Origin: Cavia porcellus
Lineage: Eukaryota; Chordata; Mammalia; Rodentia; Caviidae
Direction of reading: 5' to 3'
Assembly: GCF_034190915.1 (NCBI RefSeq)
Contig: NW_026947485.1
Location: forward strand, 29,401,519-29,465,518
Length of the DNA stretch: 64,000 bases
Shown: positions 33,303 to 45,220 of the stretch, in pieces
Layout of the letters: every line of letters begins with the position of its first letter
How positions within the stretch are numbered: the first letter of the stretch is position 1
Position numbers and translations under genes: made by a program
Notes under the pieces: model-generated
What the model was told of the DNA's origin: nothing
Databases searched by the model: none
The model's input: the letters and a program-made list of their open reading frames with translations, nothing else

Positions 33303-33340
33303 TGGGTGCGATCAATCTTGCTCACCAAAAGCCTTGACAG
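33303..33340 (-). promoter_or_regulatory. HOXA2: HOXA2 upstream enhancer module: KROX20-like, PBX-HOX, MEIS
   Basis: On the minus strand: AGATTGATCG (33309-33318), an exact match to the PBX-HOX form used in r4 enhancers, with CTGTCAA (33334-33340) 15 bp away. TGGGTGCG (33303-33310, plus strand) overlaps the PBX-HOX site and resembles a KROX20/EGR core. It is 2.15 kb upstream of HOXA2, where the r3/r5 enhancer is known. Identification of the enhancer is inference; the PBX-HOX match is direct. Confidence 0.5.
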
Positions 33341-34003
33341 CTTCTGGCCCTTAAGAACACATTTCAGCTTCGAGCTCTTTCCAAGATCAAATGTGTCCGA
33401 GCAAAGAGAAGAGCAGGAAACGCAAGTAAACAAGGAAAACCAGTTTTTAAAAGACATTTTTTGGCAGTGGAAAGGCATATAGGGCTGCTCTTAGGAAAGG
33501 TGCTTTGCAGATTCTGGGGTAGTGGGCTCTGGGTATTAGCTTTTACCCAAAAATCCTGAGAGGTGAAGGGGAGGGGAGTTGCAGAGCGGGAGCGGCGCTG
33601 CCTCCAGATTACTGGCTTTGTCAGGAGCTGCGTGGGTGAGAGCTTTCTGCCTGCCTCAGCTGCCTTAATTCAAATACCATCTGGAAGAAAACCTTTTTCT
33701 GAGACTGCTCAACATCGAAATCTTCCCCAGATCTATTACTTTAACTCAGGAGATATTTTAATAAGGATTTCTTTTTAATATCTGGTAAGCTGAGGGTGAA
33801 ATCAGTATTTTTTCTTTGAAAGCCAAAATGAATGTCTTGACTGGCAAGATATGGAAGATCATATTAGAATCTCATTTTTACAATCTCTGCCCTGAGGAAA
33901 GGAGGAAGGTTCTAAACCATTCTTTCCTCAGCTAAAGAGTATATTTTAGAAATCATTTCAAATACTGGTATCCCTGAAAGAGTTTCATCTTTGGGTGGAA
34001 ATC

Positions 34004-34053
<50 letters not shown>

Positions 34054-35690
34054 CTCCCTCTTCCTCTTCTCTTTTCCTTTTCCTTGCCCTCACTCCCTAC
34101 CGATAGTGCACCTTATTTTCCCAGGTTATTTTATACATGTCTCTCAAATGCTTGCTTAAAAAGAAGATTTTTGTATCTGCCCAGTATGAATGACCAAAAG
34201 GCAGAAGGTCCAGTTCTCACAAAGACTGGTTTTCCGACCTCTGGTGGGCACCTTATTTTGGAGAGAGGTTGAGGTGGGAAAAGCAAATCCATTTCCCCCA
34301 CAGGCCAAACTCTTTGAAGAAAAAAACATATATCATTGGGAACTGCAGAACAAATGTGGAGAAAGCACCTCTGGGTGTGAGAGAAACACCCAGCTCTCTG
34401 CAGCTGCTTGCTTTTGTATCCTCCTTAGATCCTTTTCCTTTTTCTTAAAACCTGAAGGTTCCCTAAAAGCACCTCATTGAGATGCAGCAGGTATCCAGAA
34501 ATAGCTTCTGTGCCCACTTCTAAGGATTCTCTGAGATAGTTTGGGGGTTGGGGAGAGTAGAGGCCATGATGATGAATATTTTGGATTGCAAACAAAATGG
34601 CGACATTTTCATTCCTGCTCTGAAAGATACAATCCAGGAGGGATGGGGGCTTAATTTCTTACATCAGACTCTCCTGATGCCCCAAATGCAGGCAGTGCTT
34701 CACTTCCAACTCTGAGCGGGGTGATGATGGGGAAGCAGCTCTGAGGTTCGCATTTTCTGACTTTGGTCCCTTCTCCAATTAATTCTTTAATTTGAAGATG
34801 GAAATATTTCCCATTGTGACTGCCTTTTCAGTAAGCAATCCTATCTTAAATCCAGGAGTGGAAATGTAATATTTCGCTCCTGTAGTATCAAGTGAAAGAA
34901 GTACTTATACAATTGCATTTTTATCAGAAAGATACCAATCTCCTTTCTCCCCCTCCCCCTGGGGCCATAAAAAGAAAGCCGTGAGGGAAGGAGAGTTAAT
35001 AAACCCAGAGAGTGGCAAATGCTATATTCCAGGAAGAAACTGATGCTGGGATATAGGCAGTCCAAAAAGGGCTCAGGGATACTCCTGAGCTCAGTTTTCC
35101 TTTTGCTGGAAACCCAGGAAAGTTCAGTTCCTTTGACTCCATGTGTTGATTTTAAGAGCGATTGTATCATCCTGGCGTGACAATAGACTGCGAAACATCT
35201 TCGAAGGAGCCTGGGAATTCGACTGATCATGGAAACTGTTCAGCATCCCTAGTGAGAGCTCAGGCGTACGCTGGTCCTGGTCGGCTGAGACCCAGAGGAA
35301 AGCTTGCAGGAGGAGACCGACCAGCATTCTCTCTCCCCCGGGCTGCAGGGCACCTGTGCGCCCCCCGCCGCGCCTAGAGCCTTGCTGCCTTTGTTTCTGC
35401 GGAACACTGCACTCTGCAGCCCGGGCGCCCTCCGCCTGCCTCCGCAGCAGCTGGGAACCAGGCTGCCAGCGGGCCGGCCTGCGGCGTTTCCAGGGCTGCT
35501 GCTGTGGAGCCTCAGCCTCTTCCCGAGAATTGGCGGAGCTTCCAGGAGAGCCGCTTGGCCAGGCTCTGCGCCGGAGTCGCAGGGCTGCCTTCCGCGGCCT
35601 ACTCAGCCAGCGTGCCTCTGCCTGAATTCCAGGAAGGCAACATTTTGAGCCAAAGAACCCTTTTTGAGCATGGATATTAATCAGAATAAA
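33341..35690. other. HOXA2-HOXA3 intergenic
   Basis: Contains a (TC)n microsatellite at about 34007-34050, a YY1-like AAAATGGCGAC at 34594-34604, and a GC-rich patch at 35.3-35.64 kb. No coding evidence; no SINE or LINE is recognised. Confidence 0.4.
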
Positions 35691-35852
35691 AACTTTATTT
35701 TTGCTTTGTTTCTCAGAATATGAGCAGCAAGGAATGTAGAACTTTCAAAACACATCTAGCATTTTTCATGTTTACAGCTTTTTTTTTTTTTTCAGTTTTG
35801 CCGGATGTTGCAAACCTCAGTCACTGTTTTTAAACGCTGGATCCTCTCTGGC

Positions 35853-35858
35853 TTTATT
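35853..35858 (-). terminator. HOXA3: Candidate HOXA3 polyadenylation signal
   Basis: AATAAA on the minus strand about 700 bp past the stop. A second match at 35694-35699 (about 860 bp past the stop) is an equal alternative. The intervening AT-rich sequence from 35.7 to 36.5 kb is the likely 3' UTR. Confidence 0.4.
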
Positions 35859-36558
35859 GCATCATTACCGTTTTTATAAAGGAATTATATTTCCCTTTCA
35901 AATAAAGAATTTTGTATGTAAGCCAATACACTATTGAACAAAAGGCCCAAGAAACCTCCTGAACAACAAGGGTACAGAATTTCTTTAATATAAATACGAA
36001 CGGATGGGGATAAATAATATTTAAAACTTAGACTATTCAATGCTTGCAAAAAAATATAAATAAATCTGACTGTTCACCAGCATACACACACGGGAAAGAC
36101 GTACACTTAGTCACCCTTGTACAAGGAGCCTCTGTTTCAAAGCGCCTTTGATTTTTTTCTCGCTCTTTATAAGAAGTGCAATTTTAAAAACTAAAAATTA
36201 AAGAAAAACCAACGTATTGCTTCCTCTCGGGAGCCATAAAGTACGAACAAATTCACATTAAAAACTCGACTAGAAAATTTGTTCATATACCCTGTTTCTG
36301 ATCAAAGAGTGGAGAAGGTAAAGAGTGCAGGGCCAGCGGCGGGGCGAGGGGCAGAAGAGATAAATATCGCTACTGATACTGACAGCCATTCCAGCAACCA
36401 AGATTGCTACGTCACATAAACTATAAAAATTCATTACCAAAGAGAACAAAACAGGGAAGAGGGTAAAGGGACGGGCAGGAAAAACCTAAAACAAGAAAAA
36501 GAAAAGGAAAAAGGGCGAGGGAGGGGGACTCTCCTGGCGCGCAGCCCCGAGCCCACCA

Positions 36559-39439
36559 TCACAGGTGGGTGAGCTTGGGCGCTTCCTGAATTCTTCCCTG
36601 AGAAGGATGGTGGGCTGTAAGGTCCGTATAAGTGGGATGAGGCTCCCCTGGCCCTGGCCCTGGCCCGTGGTGGTGACCGCTGCCCAGTGACCCCGCGCCC
36701 CCGTAGTCCATGGCGGCTGATGCGTGGGGGAGGTGAGTTAGGCCAAACAGTGCCGGCCCAGAGTTGCTCATGGGCTCCACATAGCTGCCCCCCACGAAGA
36801 CGGGGCTTCCCTGTAAGTGTGGGGTCCCATAGCTGCCGTTGCCCTGCAAGCTGTGAGCGTGCGGGTCATAGTCGGGGGTGCTTCCTGCACCCGCACCCGC
36901 CGTCGCATAGCGCTTCTGTGGGGGAGGTGGGGGTGCACAGCTGGGCAGGGGCGCGGGGTAGGAGGTGGGAGGGAGCCCGTAGGCGCCTTGAGGAGGCTTA
37001 GAGAAAGGTGGGGGCGACTGGGGCTCATACTGGACACTGTTGACTAGCGAATGCATAGAGTTCAGGTAGCTGCCTGCGCCCGGAGGCACAGGGCTGCGAC
37101 TCGGGGACTGGCCCCCGGATGACGTCAGCATGCCCTTCCCCTTCTGATCCTTCTTGTATTTCATGCGGCGGTTCTGGAACCAGATCTTGATCTGGCGCTC
37201 GGTGAGGTTCAGCAGGTTGGCCATCTCCACCCGGCGCGGGCGGCACAGGTAGCGGTTGAAGTGGAACTCCTTCTCCAGCTCCACCAGCTGCGCGCTGGTG
37301 TAGGCCGTGCGCGCGCGCTTGGAAGATGCCTGCCCAGGCGGGCTCTTGTCACCAGCGCAGCTCTCGCCTGCCAGGACAGAGAGGAAGAGCGGCGTCAGGG
37401 GCTGCCTGCAGCTCCGCCCCGCTCCTCAGTCTGGCCCCTCCTTTCTCCAGATCCCACGGATCCCTTCAGCTGTCAGGCCCAGAGTCAAATGAGGTGCTGT
37501 CCTGTCTCTTAGATGGAAAAACAGTGCAAATAGCTAGTTCTTCATTTACCTAAAGAGCAAATTAAGGCCGGTGTGTTGGCACACACCTATAATCCCAGCA
37601 CTCAGGAGGCTGAGACAGGAGAATCGCTGTGGTTCAAGACTAGCTTGGGCTACAAAGTGAATTCAAATCCAGCCTGAAGTGCATAGTGAGACCCTGTCTC
37701 AAAAAGACCAAAAAAAAAAAAAAAAAAAAAAAAAAGACAAATTATAGGCTTCTCCAAGGGGGAAAGAACAAAAAACTAGAACCCCAGTTTGCCTTCAGTC
37801 TCTATTTCCTCTCTGGAGTTACTCACTTTCTCATTTACTGGCTCTCTAAACCCTTTAGACAAGAAGCTTTCTGTGGGCAGGTCTCACATCTTTATTCCCT
37901 TCACAGTAACTAAAATCTGAGTTACCTAAGGCACACACTCAAACCTTCTTTTCCTCCCTGTCTCCTCCCCGACTGTCTTGATTAAGCAATAACTTCTATT
38001 TGTCAATTTAAAAGTCTGCTTAGAGGAGAACAGCAGATTAGAAACCCCAAACTGGAAGGCCTTCTCTAGTCACTGAAGATACCCATTTCTTTTGGGAAGC
38101 CCCAGCCCCCTCAAAGGGGCCCTATTCATTAAAGCACCTCCTGTCATCCAGCAGCACGCCAAACCTTTGCCTGCCATTCTTGTACCCTCCTACCCACCCT
38201 CCCCAATTCTGACTCTGGAGGGCCCAGATGCTCAAGCTCAGAGCGAAGAATTGGCAACTGGAAAAGACAAGGGCAAAGGTAACCTAGGAGCTAGGAAAAG
38301 ACAGTGCAGGGTAGGGGGCTTTCTTTCACTACAGTCCAGTTCCAGGAGGCCCATGTGGTTCCCATTAGGATGACAAGCCATCCTACCCCCCCCCCCCCAT
38401 CCCTGGCTGACTTCACTGTAGTAAGTCTAAGGAAAGCCTTCCCAGAGGTAAGGCAGTCACTCCATCTGCTGGAGCAAAAATTGGCTCTGATGATAGACAA
38501 AGCATGACTCTGATTTGGAGGATGATTAGGCCTGCTTTTCCTCTGTACACGTCAGAACAAGGAGGCTATCACTGTTTCATTAGAATAAAGGAGCTGTGCT
38601 TTTTAGAGATAGTGGAGCTCATGATAACTGTGCCTAGAGATCAGAACTTCAGGAGTGAAACAAGAAGACTCCAACTCAACTAGGTTATGCTTGTCCTTGC
38701 AGAGGTCCACAGAGACTCATCAGGTCTCTGGAGTTTCTTGGCCCACAAAGGTCTTATTGCCCTAAATTGCAAAGATCCCGAAAACCTTTTGGGAGTTGGG
38801 GGGAATGATACATTTCTGGAAAATTTCCAGTGCTCCCAAACTGTGCTGCTGTGGTTAGGTTTTAGGGTCTGCAGCCAAGCCAGAGGACCCTCTTTCAGAA
38901 AGTACCCCTTTACCTGAACTGGAGCCGCTGGTTTTCTGTTTTGTATTTTGCCTTGACTCTTTCATCCAAGGGAAGATTTGTTTGGCCACGGTGGGTGAGT
39001 TGAGCAGGGGGCTCTTGGCCGTGCTGGCTGGGGTGGGATTGCTGCTAGCATTCTGAGGAGGGGAAACAGAAGAGGCGGGCGGAGGGGCTGCAGGGGTGGG
39101 TGCGGGGGGCTGCGGTGGAGGTTGTGGAGGTTGTGGGGCTGGTGGTGCAGCCTGGGGCGGCGGTGGGGGCAGGGGTGGGTCGCCTAGGCCTGGGGGCTGG
39201 CTGGGTGGGCCGCTCAAGGTGCGTAGACATGCTTCACTCAGTTCTTGTGCCTTGGGATGGCCCCCCGCGCTGACAGGTGACTGAAGTGAACAGGCTGGTC
39301 GGTGGTACTCGCCCTCGCCTCCTAGAGCGGCAGACCCCGCGTAGGGTTGCTGACTGGCATTATAAGCAAACCCGTTGGCTGCCTGGTAGGGGTAGGCACC
39401 GTAGATAGCTGAGCTGTCGTAGTAGGTCGCCTTTTGCAT
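36559..39439 (-). CDS. HOXA3: Homeobox protein HOXA3 (two coding exons)
   Basis: Exon 1 is 38914-39439 and exon 2 is 36559-37367. The 1546-bp intron has donor GTAAAG and acceptor GGCAG and contains a B1 SINE. The product is 444 aa; human is 443. It starts [20 protein letters not shown] proline-rich segment covers about residues 75-120, the PBX motif IFPWMK is near 156-161, the homeodomain is at about 192-251 ([15 protein letters not shown]), and the long tail ends [12 protein letters not shown]. It is a nuclear transcription factor needed for third-pouch organs (thymus, parathyroid) and carotid body development. A further 5' noncoding exon probably lies in the CpG island at 42.3 kb. Confidence 0.97.
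37566..37736 (+). mobile_element. B1 SINE in the HOXA3 intron
   Basis: GGCCGGTGTGTTGGCACACA, 'tgagacaggagaatcgctgt', a duplicated 'gcttgggctacaaagtgaat'/'tgcatagtgagaccctgt' block and a 25-base A tail. The flanks 'gcaaatta' (about 37557) and 'gacaaatta' (about 37736) suggest a target-site duplication. It is one of only two young SINEs inside the cluster. Confidence 0.85.
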
Positions 39440-39468
39440 CGCGTTGTCTCAGGATCTTGATCGTACAC

Positions 39469-39471
39469 TCT
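39469..39471 (-). other. HOXA3: Candidate 3' splice site for HOXA3 5' UTR splicing
   Basis: The minus strand reads CCCCTGTCAG|AGTGTACG, 30 bp upstream of the ATG. It would accept the upstream exon ending at 42332. Transcripts from the proximal promoter would not use it. Confidence 0.35.
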
Positions 39472-39519
39472 GACAGGGGCTTGACACCCGTGAGGGCGCA
39501 CATTTGGCACGCCCCCGCG

Positions 39520-39614
39520 GTCACGTGACGCTCCGCCGCCAATGGCCGCCCCGCGCAGACCTGGGGGGGGGGGGTAGAAGCGCAGCGCGGTGAGGGCTCT
39601 GCGCAAATCCATCT
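39520..39614 (-). promoter_or_regulatory. HOXA3: HOXA3 proximal promoter: palindromic E-box and CCAAT
   Basis: GTCACGTGAC (39520-39529), a perfect 10-bp palindrome favoured by USF/TFE/MITF factors. The CACGTG core (39522-39527) is followed by 11 bp and CCAAT (39539-39543). A weaker reversed AGATGGATTT at 39605-39614 may be the PBX-HOX counterpart. An 11-base G run at about 39564-39574 sits between. The core E-box is 83 bp upstream of the ATG. Confidence 0.6.
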
Positions 39615-39709
39615 TACTCTCAATAGCTAAGTGACATGAAAGCCATAAAAGAAAAAGTGGTCAGCAATATTTAGCAGCACGACTTGGCCCCGGGCGCAGG
39701 GAGCCGCGC

Positions 39710-39717
39710 TATAAAAA
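39710..39717 (+). promoter_or_regulatory. TATA-like box facing away from HOXA3
   Basis: TATAAAAA preceded by GC-rich sequence (CCGCGC) is a well-formed TATA context on the plus strand, 270 bp upstream of HOXA3. If used it would start an antisense RNA near 39.74 kb. No such transcript is proven. Confidence 0.35.
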
Positions 39718-42290
39718 GCCGTTGGAATTTACTGGCAGCTACAAATATTTGCTTAACTTGCGTCTGGAGTTGGGGGATTTTCCGGGGAAAGGGAATGAGT
39801 GAGGCCTGGAAGCCGAGTCTCTGGAGCCGAGATCCAAAAGGAGAAAGGCCTGGTAAACTAGAAAGAGCAAGGTTGGGGTCTTGCTTTTCCAAAGAAGAAA
39901 CGTGGTTATCCCTCCGTCTCCGCTTCTTGGCATCATCCCGAGGGTATGAGACTCTCCTCTCTGCAAATCTTGGGGAACTGGCAAGGAGCCTGGGTCACCA
40001 GTTTTTTCTCCAATCCCTGCTTTAAGACTAATACTTGCCAAAACAGCACTGAAATGGGATGACTTCCCATTGAGCTCTTTCTTGGTCCTCCCTGTACTCA
40101 AAAGAGGTTTGCATAAAAAATATTTTAAGGTAATTACTTTGCTAGATAGTGCTGAATTTCAGAAGCTAAGCTTCTTAGGCAGTAAATTCTACCCCTGTTC
40201 AGGGATAGGGCCCACCTCCTCCAAATGGGCTCTTTTTGGCCAAAAAGGGGAAAAAGAAAGCAGTGGAACATAAAATGTGTGTATGTTGAGGGGGCAACAA
40301 CACCCCCATCCAGCAAGTCACAACTCAAGCCATGGGTAGTTCTTTGCTTTTTTGCTTCCTGTTTCTCAGACACTTCACAGCAAGCCACCCCAAGTCTTTT
40401 CCCCAGTTATAGGAGGTTCCCAGAGCCTTCTGACTTGGACTTTCTGAGGTGCTGTTATTCAGGGCAACTATCAAATTCTACCTGTTAAAACATGATGGAT
40501 TAGATTTAAAAAAAAAAAAAAAACCCACCAGGAACCTGAAAAACCAGCGTTCATCTCCATGACCACGGCTTGAACTCTCCTTCCAACATAACGATAATAG
40601 GTTCTGTCTTAGAAACTGCTATGTAATTTGATGTATGGGGGTCATTTGACTCCGGACAAGGCATGGAAGCACAAACCATAAAATTCTGCCAGAGTTCCCT
40701 GATCTTTGTGTGCCACTGTTGTTGATATTTGTTATTTGCCTATTTACCTGCTTCAGAAACAGCACCGTAACACTGAAAATCTAAAAAGCAATTGAACACC
40801 TTCTCAACCCTCTTTTATTTGAAAAGTTTGCAGGAGTGAAGTCTGTTTTCTTTTTGTTTTCAGCCTTTGCATAACTGGTCTCTAGTTCTTAGCCAAAGTT
40901 CCATGTGAGTTTCATTTATTGTCTCATACACACACTCAGAATGTTAGTGCCTCTTATCATTAAGAAAATTGCAAGGACAAATTCCTGAAGAAAATGATTT
41001 ACACTTCATGCTCTATACATTGAGTTTCACAGTTATTCAAAATTTCCAGGAATAGCAGATGTTAACTAGAAAAAAATAACATAATAAGCATTTACCAGTG
41101 GATGATTATAATTTTGTTTTTAATAACATACTCTCATAGATTTCATTATGAAACCAACAATCAGACCAATGTCTGGAAAACAAGCACAATGAATTTTCTA
41201 GAACTTCAATTAAAAATTAAAGCATTCCTTATCCAGAGTTACTGTACATGATCACAAACCCTGGAGTATTATCTTTTAGAATAGATACAATGTACAGATA
41301 CCAAGATAGAAAGCAAATAAAGGGCAGGATAAAATAAAATTTAAAACAATAGCAATTTGAGGTCTCAGTTTCCTGTTCTTCCACTGAAAACAGTTCCTAT
41401 TACACTTGGCAGTGTTAATATCTGTCATAAATTTATTAGATACTAAACTTTTACTGTATAAGTAGTCAGGTTAAGAAAATTACTCTTGAGCAGCAAGATA
41501 TTAGAAAAATAAAATCAACATGATTTTGAACATGCAGAATTTCTAGCGACTTGCTAATCTATTGTCACAGGCTATACCAGCCCGATGCCTACTTAAACCT
41601 TGTGTCAAGTTGTGCACTGTGATGCAGAATAAAAAAGTCTTTAAAATTCAAAGAGCTACAACAGCGTATAAAGTTAAAATGTGACTTCACCTCGGAGATT
41701 TCACCAAAATTCTATTGTTTGGGGAATGCAATCACCTTGAAGCTCACACACTTCCCCCACAATTTGTCCCCAAAGTTTGCAACCTAGTAAAGAAGTTGGA
41801 GATTTGCCAGCTGGGAAACTTTGCTTTATACCCCTAAGCAAAGCTGAGGTGGAGGGAGATTCGTCGCCAAAGATCTGTTTCTGCACAATAACCCCCAGGT
41901 GCAAGAGCTGGATGGGAGTGGAGGAAGCGAAATTGAGTGCAAGAAGCAAGCCCTATTGTCTGCCTACAAGGTGTGCCCAAATTCCACCGCCTTGCTTCAG
42001 ACACTTCTCCCTCTTTTCACTCCCTCTGCTTCCTCAGCTAGCCCTCACCCCGACTTTGAGCTGGACGTCGGGGAAGAGCCCCCGCGCCCCCTGTCCACTC
42101 CTCCCTCCCCGACCCAGAAAAGTTGAGGCTGGACTAAGAGAAGAGTGAAGAGTGGGGGCGGGGATGGGAAAGCAGCCTGAACTCGAAGTGTAAGGGTATC
42201 AGTCACTGCCGGGAAGGAAGCTCCGGCTTGTGAACTCTTCTTGAACCGAGATTTAAGTCTGCAGCCATAAATCACCGAGACGTAAACTCC
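39718..42290. other. HOXA3 upstream region / first intron of long transcripts
   Basis: AT-rich single-copy DNA. A 17-base A run lies at about 40508-40524. No gene, repeat family or RNA recognised. Confidence 0.4.
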
Positions 42291-42910
42291 GCCATTCAGC
42301 GCCGAGCGCGGCCGGTTGTGGCCCTGCTTACCTTAACTTCTGACGATCGCTGCGAGCGCAGGCTCAGGCTCGGGCTCCGGCCCCCGGCCCGGCTGGGCAG
42401 CCCGGCCGGGTCCCCTCGGTGCGGGATGGGGATGGACCCTCAGCATCAGCCGAGACGCGGGCGGGCGGGAGACCCGAGGCCCGGACGCCGCCGCGCAGAG
42501 ATCGGTCGCCTGGCTGCTCCGGCACGGCTCGCCCTAGGCGGACTGGGGCGGCTCGGACCCCCCCTCCCCCCACCCTCCCTCCCGCCCCTCCCCCACACCC
42601 CCGCCCCCTGCCCTTCCCGAGGGCAGCAGCCGCGGCCCGGAGATAGCGCTGGCGCAGCGCGGGCTCTGCCTGGGCTAGTGGCACCGACTTGGGTATGTTT
42701 CTTATGAATATTACGCGCGGAGCAGCGTCTGATCGGGTGCGTGGGGGGTGCTGGGGGCGGGCGGGAGGGGAGACCGAGGCGGCCAGGGAAGCGCGGGCCG
42801 GCGTGGGGGATGGGGCTGAGGCGAGGGGAGGGACCGCAAGGAGAGGGGAGCTTGGCGGTGGCGGGAGGAGGGCGGCTTCCCCCACCCCCAACCCCCCCCT
42901 CGCTCCTGGT
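42290..42910 (-). promoter_or_regulatory. HOXA3: CpG island, probable alternative HOXA3 promoter
   Basis: GC- and CpG-dense block about 3 kb upstream of the HOXA3 start codon. It ends at a strong minus-strand splice donor (GTTAAG|GTAAGC, exon end 42332). HOXA3 is known to have several 5' noncoding exons and promoters. The many ORFs here are compositional. Confidence 0.55.
42332..42700 (-). other. HOXA3: Probable HOXA3 5' noncoding exon
   Basis: The 3' edge is set by the donor AAG|GTAAGC at 42330-42332 on the minus strand. The 5' edge (transcription start) is not determinable from sequence. Splicing to the acceptor at 39470 would place it in the HOXA3 5' UTR. Confidence 0.4.
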
Positions 42911-45150
42911 CGTCACTAAAGTCCAGGAAAATTATGCTAATGAGGACAAACGGCTCTCACAAAGGGGCTCGCTCGCTGGGCTCTATTTCTTAGGAATCCA
43001 TTTGAGAAACCACGCAACCCCTCGGCCTCGGACATGACGGGCTGTGGGACAAGGGGAAAGAGGAGAACCAGAAATGAGTTCCTCAGACTTTGGGCAGCTT
43101 ACTTCACCTGCCACTCCCAATTTTTGGGTTACTGGGATAGGGCCTTTCTCCCTAAGCCCAAGAGCCAACTGGACCGTTGTTGGTTATGTTTTCAGCAGAA
43201 ACTAGTGACATCCTGGCACAGGAGGAAAGTGTCCTGGAGGGAAGTTACACCTTTGACCTAGCAGTGAAATTAGCTCTGTGGACTCAGGCACGAAGAAGGG
43301 TGCCTAGAACTCTGGGTCTCCAGCTCCCATGTGCCCATTGCACAGCGTAGACACTCGGCTTGCCCACAGGAAAGACAAAGCTCTGACCCCAGCACAAACG
43401 GACATCCAGGATATTCCCATCCTAATTAGAGGGGAGGCCCGAGCTTTCCTGGTTCTATGCCACAACTTTAAAGAGGATGGTATTCCTCCCAAACCTCCCT
43501 CAACTCCCCAGGTTCTGAAACAAACTCTGCAACAGCACAAGTGCCGCTAAAAGAGAGAAAGGGAGCTTTCGTGCAATTCCAAGGCGTCCACCGCGGTCCT
43601 TCTCAAAGGAAGGTGTTAAAAATATAAGTAGTATGTTTAAACTGTCAGGGAGCCAAAGTGTCACGTTAGAGCAAAAACAAAGCCTGGGGAAAGGGAGAAA
43701 TCAGAAAACACTTTGGGCCAGGGTGGCCTCATGCATACCAATGGTTTTTGTCATTTATGGCTGGGCAAGATTTATGACTCGGCGCCCCAAAGCTGTAAAC
43801 AGAGCGCAAAACAGCAAACACTTGTTCCTTATAGCATATTGCGGCGGCACAACTTGAAAGGGGGAACCGGGCTGTGTAGGAGGTGACAGCCAGCCGCAAA
43901 AATCCGCAGGGCGGCATTTTCTCTTCAAACCCGCCGGTCGGATGTGGCATTTGAAGAAAGAAGGCGTGGGTCAATAATCAACCCGCACTTTCTCCTCCAA
44001 ATCGCTGACGCGACTCTAACCTCCTTCTCAACTAAACCAGCCGCAGGGAAGGCCAGCTCTCTGTGAGAACCTGCCCCGAGGAAGGGATCGTCTGGGCAGA
44101 GGACACCCGAGCAAGGGCTGGGGCTCCCGGAGCGCATACCTTTCCAGAGCGCTGAGACCAAGCCGCGCACACCGCACACCGAGCAGAGCAAACCATGGGG
44201 ACTGGACCTGAGGCGCTGAGGAAGATCTGGTCAGGAGCTCATCTCGGGCCAGGCCGCATCCCTCCCCCAACTAAGTCGCTTCTGGGCTTCGGGCTCCACT
44301 GGAAGAATTGGGGCTCAGACTTCTAGTCGAAGGTCTAGTGTCCTGGCAGAAAGACTGCCGGTGTCCCTGCCTCATGACTGCCAAAATCTAAAGGACTGGC
44401 TTTGGAACAAACGCAGACAAGATGATTAAAAATAATTTACAATGGCGGAAAGTTTTTGTTGGTTGGTCATTGTTTTTTAAGAGAAAATATGCTTGTTGAT
44501 TTTTGCCTCCAGACATTATTCAAACGCAGTTGTGCCCTTTCTAGACAAATCCCACAGCAATTCACCTGGCTTCTTCAAATCCACCGAGCCTTTCTTTGCT
44601 GAGAGGACCCCATGGGCCCCCGAACTTCCTTAGGTCCCCATGTTTCCTGATCTGTCATCCAAGGGGAGTACAAGAAAAGTTTCTCAGCAGTAGAAGAATA
44701 TTTGGAGCAGCAAAGGTGCCTGGTGTTTCCTTTCTACCATCAAGAGGGTGTACTGCATATCTCTGAGGGCCTCAGAGCTCCAAGACCATCTTTACAGCCA
44801 GGGAGGAAGGTGAGGAGTAATTATTGGCAAGAACAAGCATTGAAATCCCAAAACAAGGAGGCAAATTACTGAGGAAATATACTTGCCTACGAAGGTGAGG
44901 TTGGAATTTTGAAGGTATAGGGGACCAGCCTTAGCTATTGTGGAGTGGCTTTAGATCTTTCCTGGGAGGAAAAACCAACCTGTGCTCTATAAAAGCAGCT
45001 TTTGGCTTCTTACTATGCATGCTTTGATACATAACCAGCTTGGAGAATCCATAGCTAGATATTTATTCAAGCGGCTGGCAGTGAAGTGACAATAAAAAGA
45101 TGCCTCTAACAAACCTCTATTCCCTTTCTCATTCTTTCTAGTGAAACTAT
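42911..45150. other. HOXA3-HOXA4 intergenic, part 1
   Basis: Moderately GC-rich to 44.3 kb. It includes CDX-like TTTATGGC and TTTATGAC words at 43750-43777. No coding or repeat assignment. Confidence 0.35.
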
Positions 45151-45207
45151 ATTATTTATGAGTCTTTAACTGGGTCAAAAATGCACCAGAACTGGGTCAT
45201 AAATCAT

Positions 45208-45220
45208 ATGAAATGCTGAC
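45208..45220 (+). promoter_or_regulatory. Half-MARE with AT-rich flank (MAFB/Kreisler-type)
   Basis: ATGAAATGCTGAC: TGCTGAC (45214-45220) is the MAF half-site and the upstream A/T bases are the extension favoured by large MAF proteins. A Kreisler-dependent r5/r6 enhancer is established for Hoxa3. Whether this is that element is inference. Confidence 0.35.

Noticed and set aside
33026..33478. 150-aa minus-strand ORF upstream of HOXA2
   Set aside because: Overlaps the probable enhancer; composition (Ser/Phe/Cys/Lys-rich) is not protein-like in any known family.
35270..35640. GC-rich patch downstream of HOXA3 as a gene
   Set aside because: ORFs of 71-114 aa overlap in different frames without domains, so I leave it as intergenic.
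43247..43259. DR1-like AGGTCAAAGGTGT
   Set aside because: The second half-site has two mismatches; too weak to annotate.
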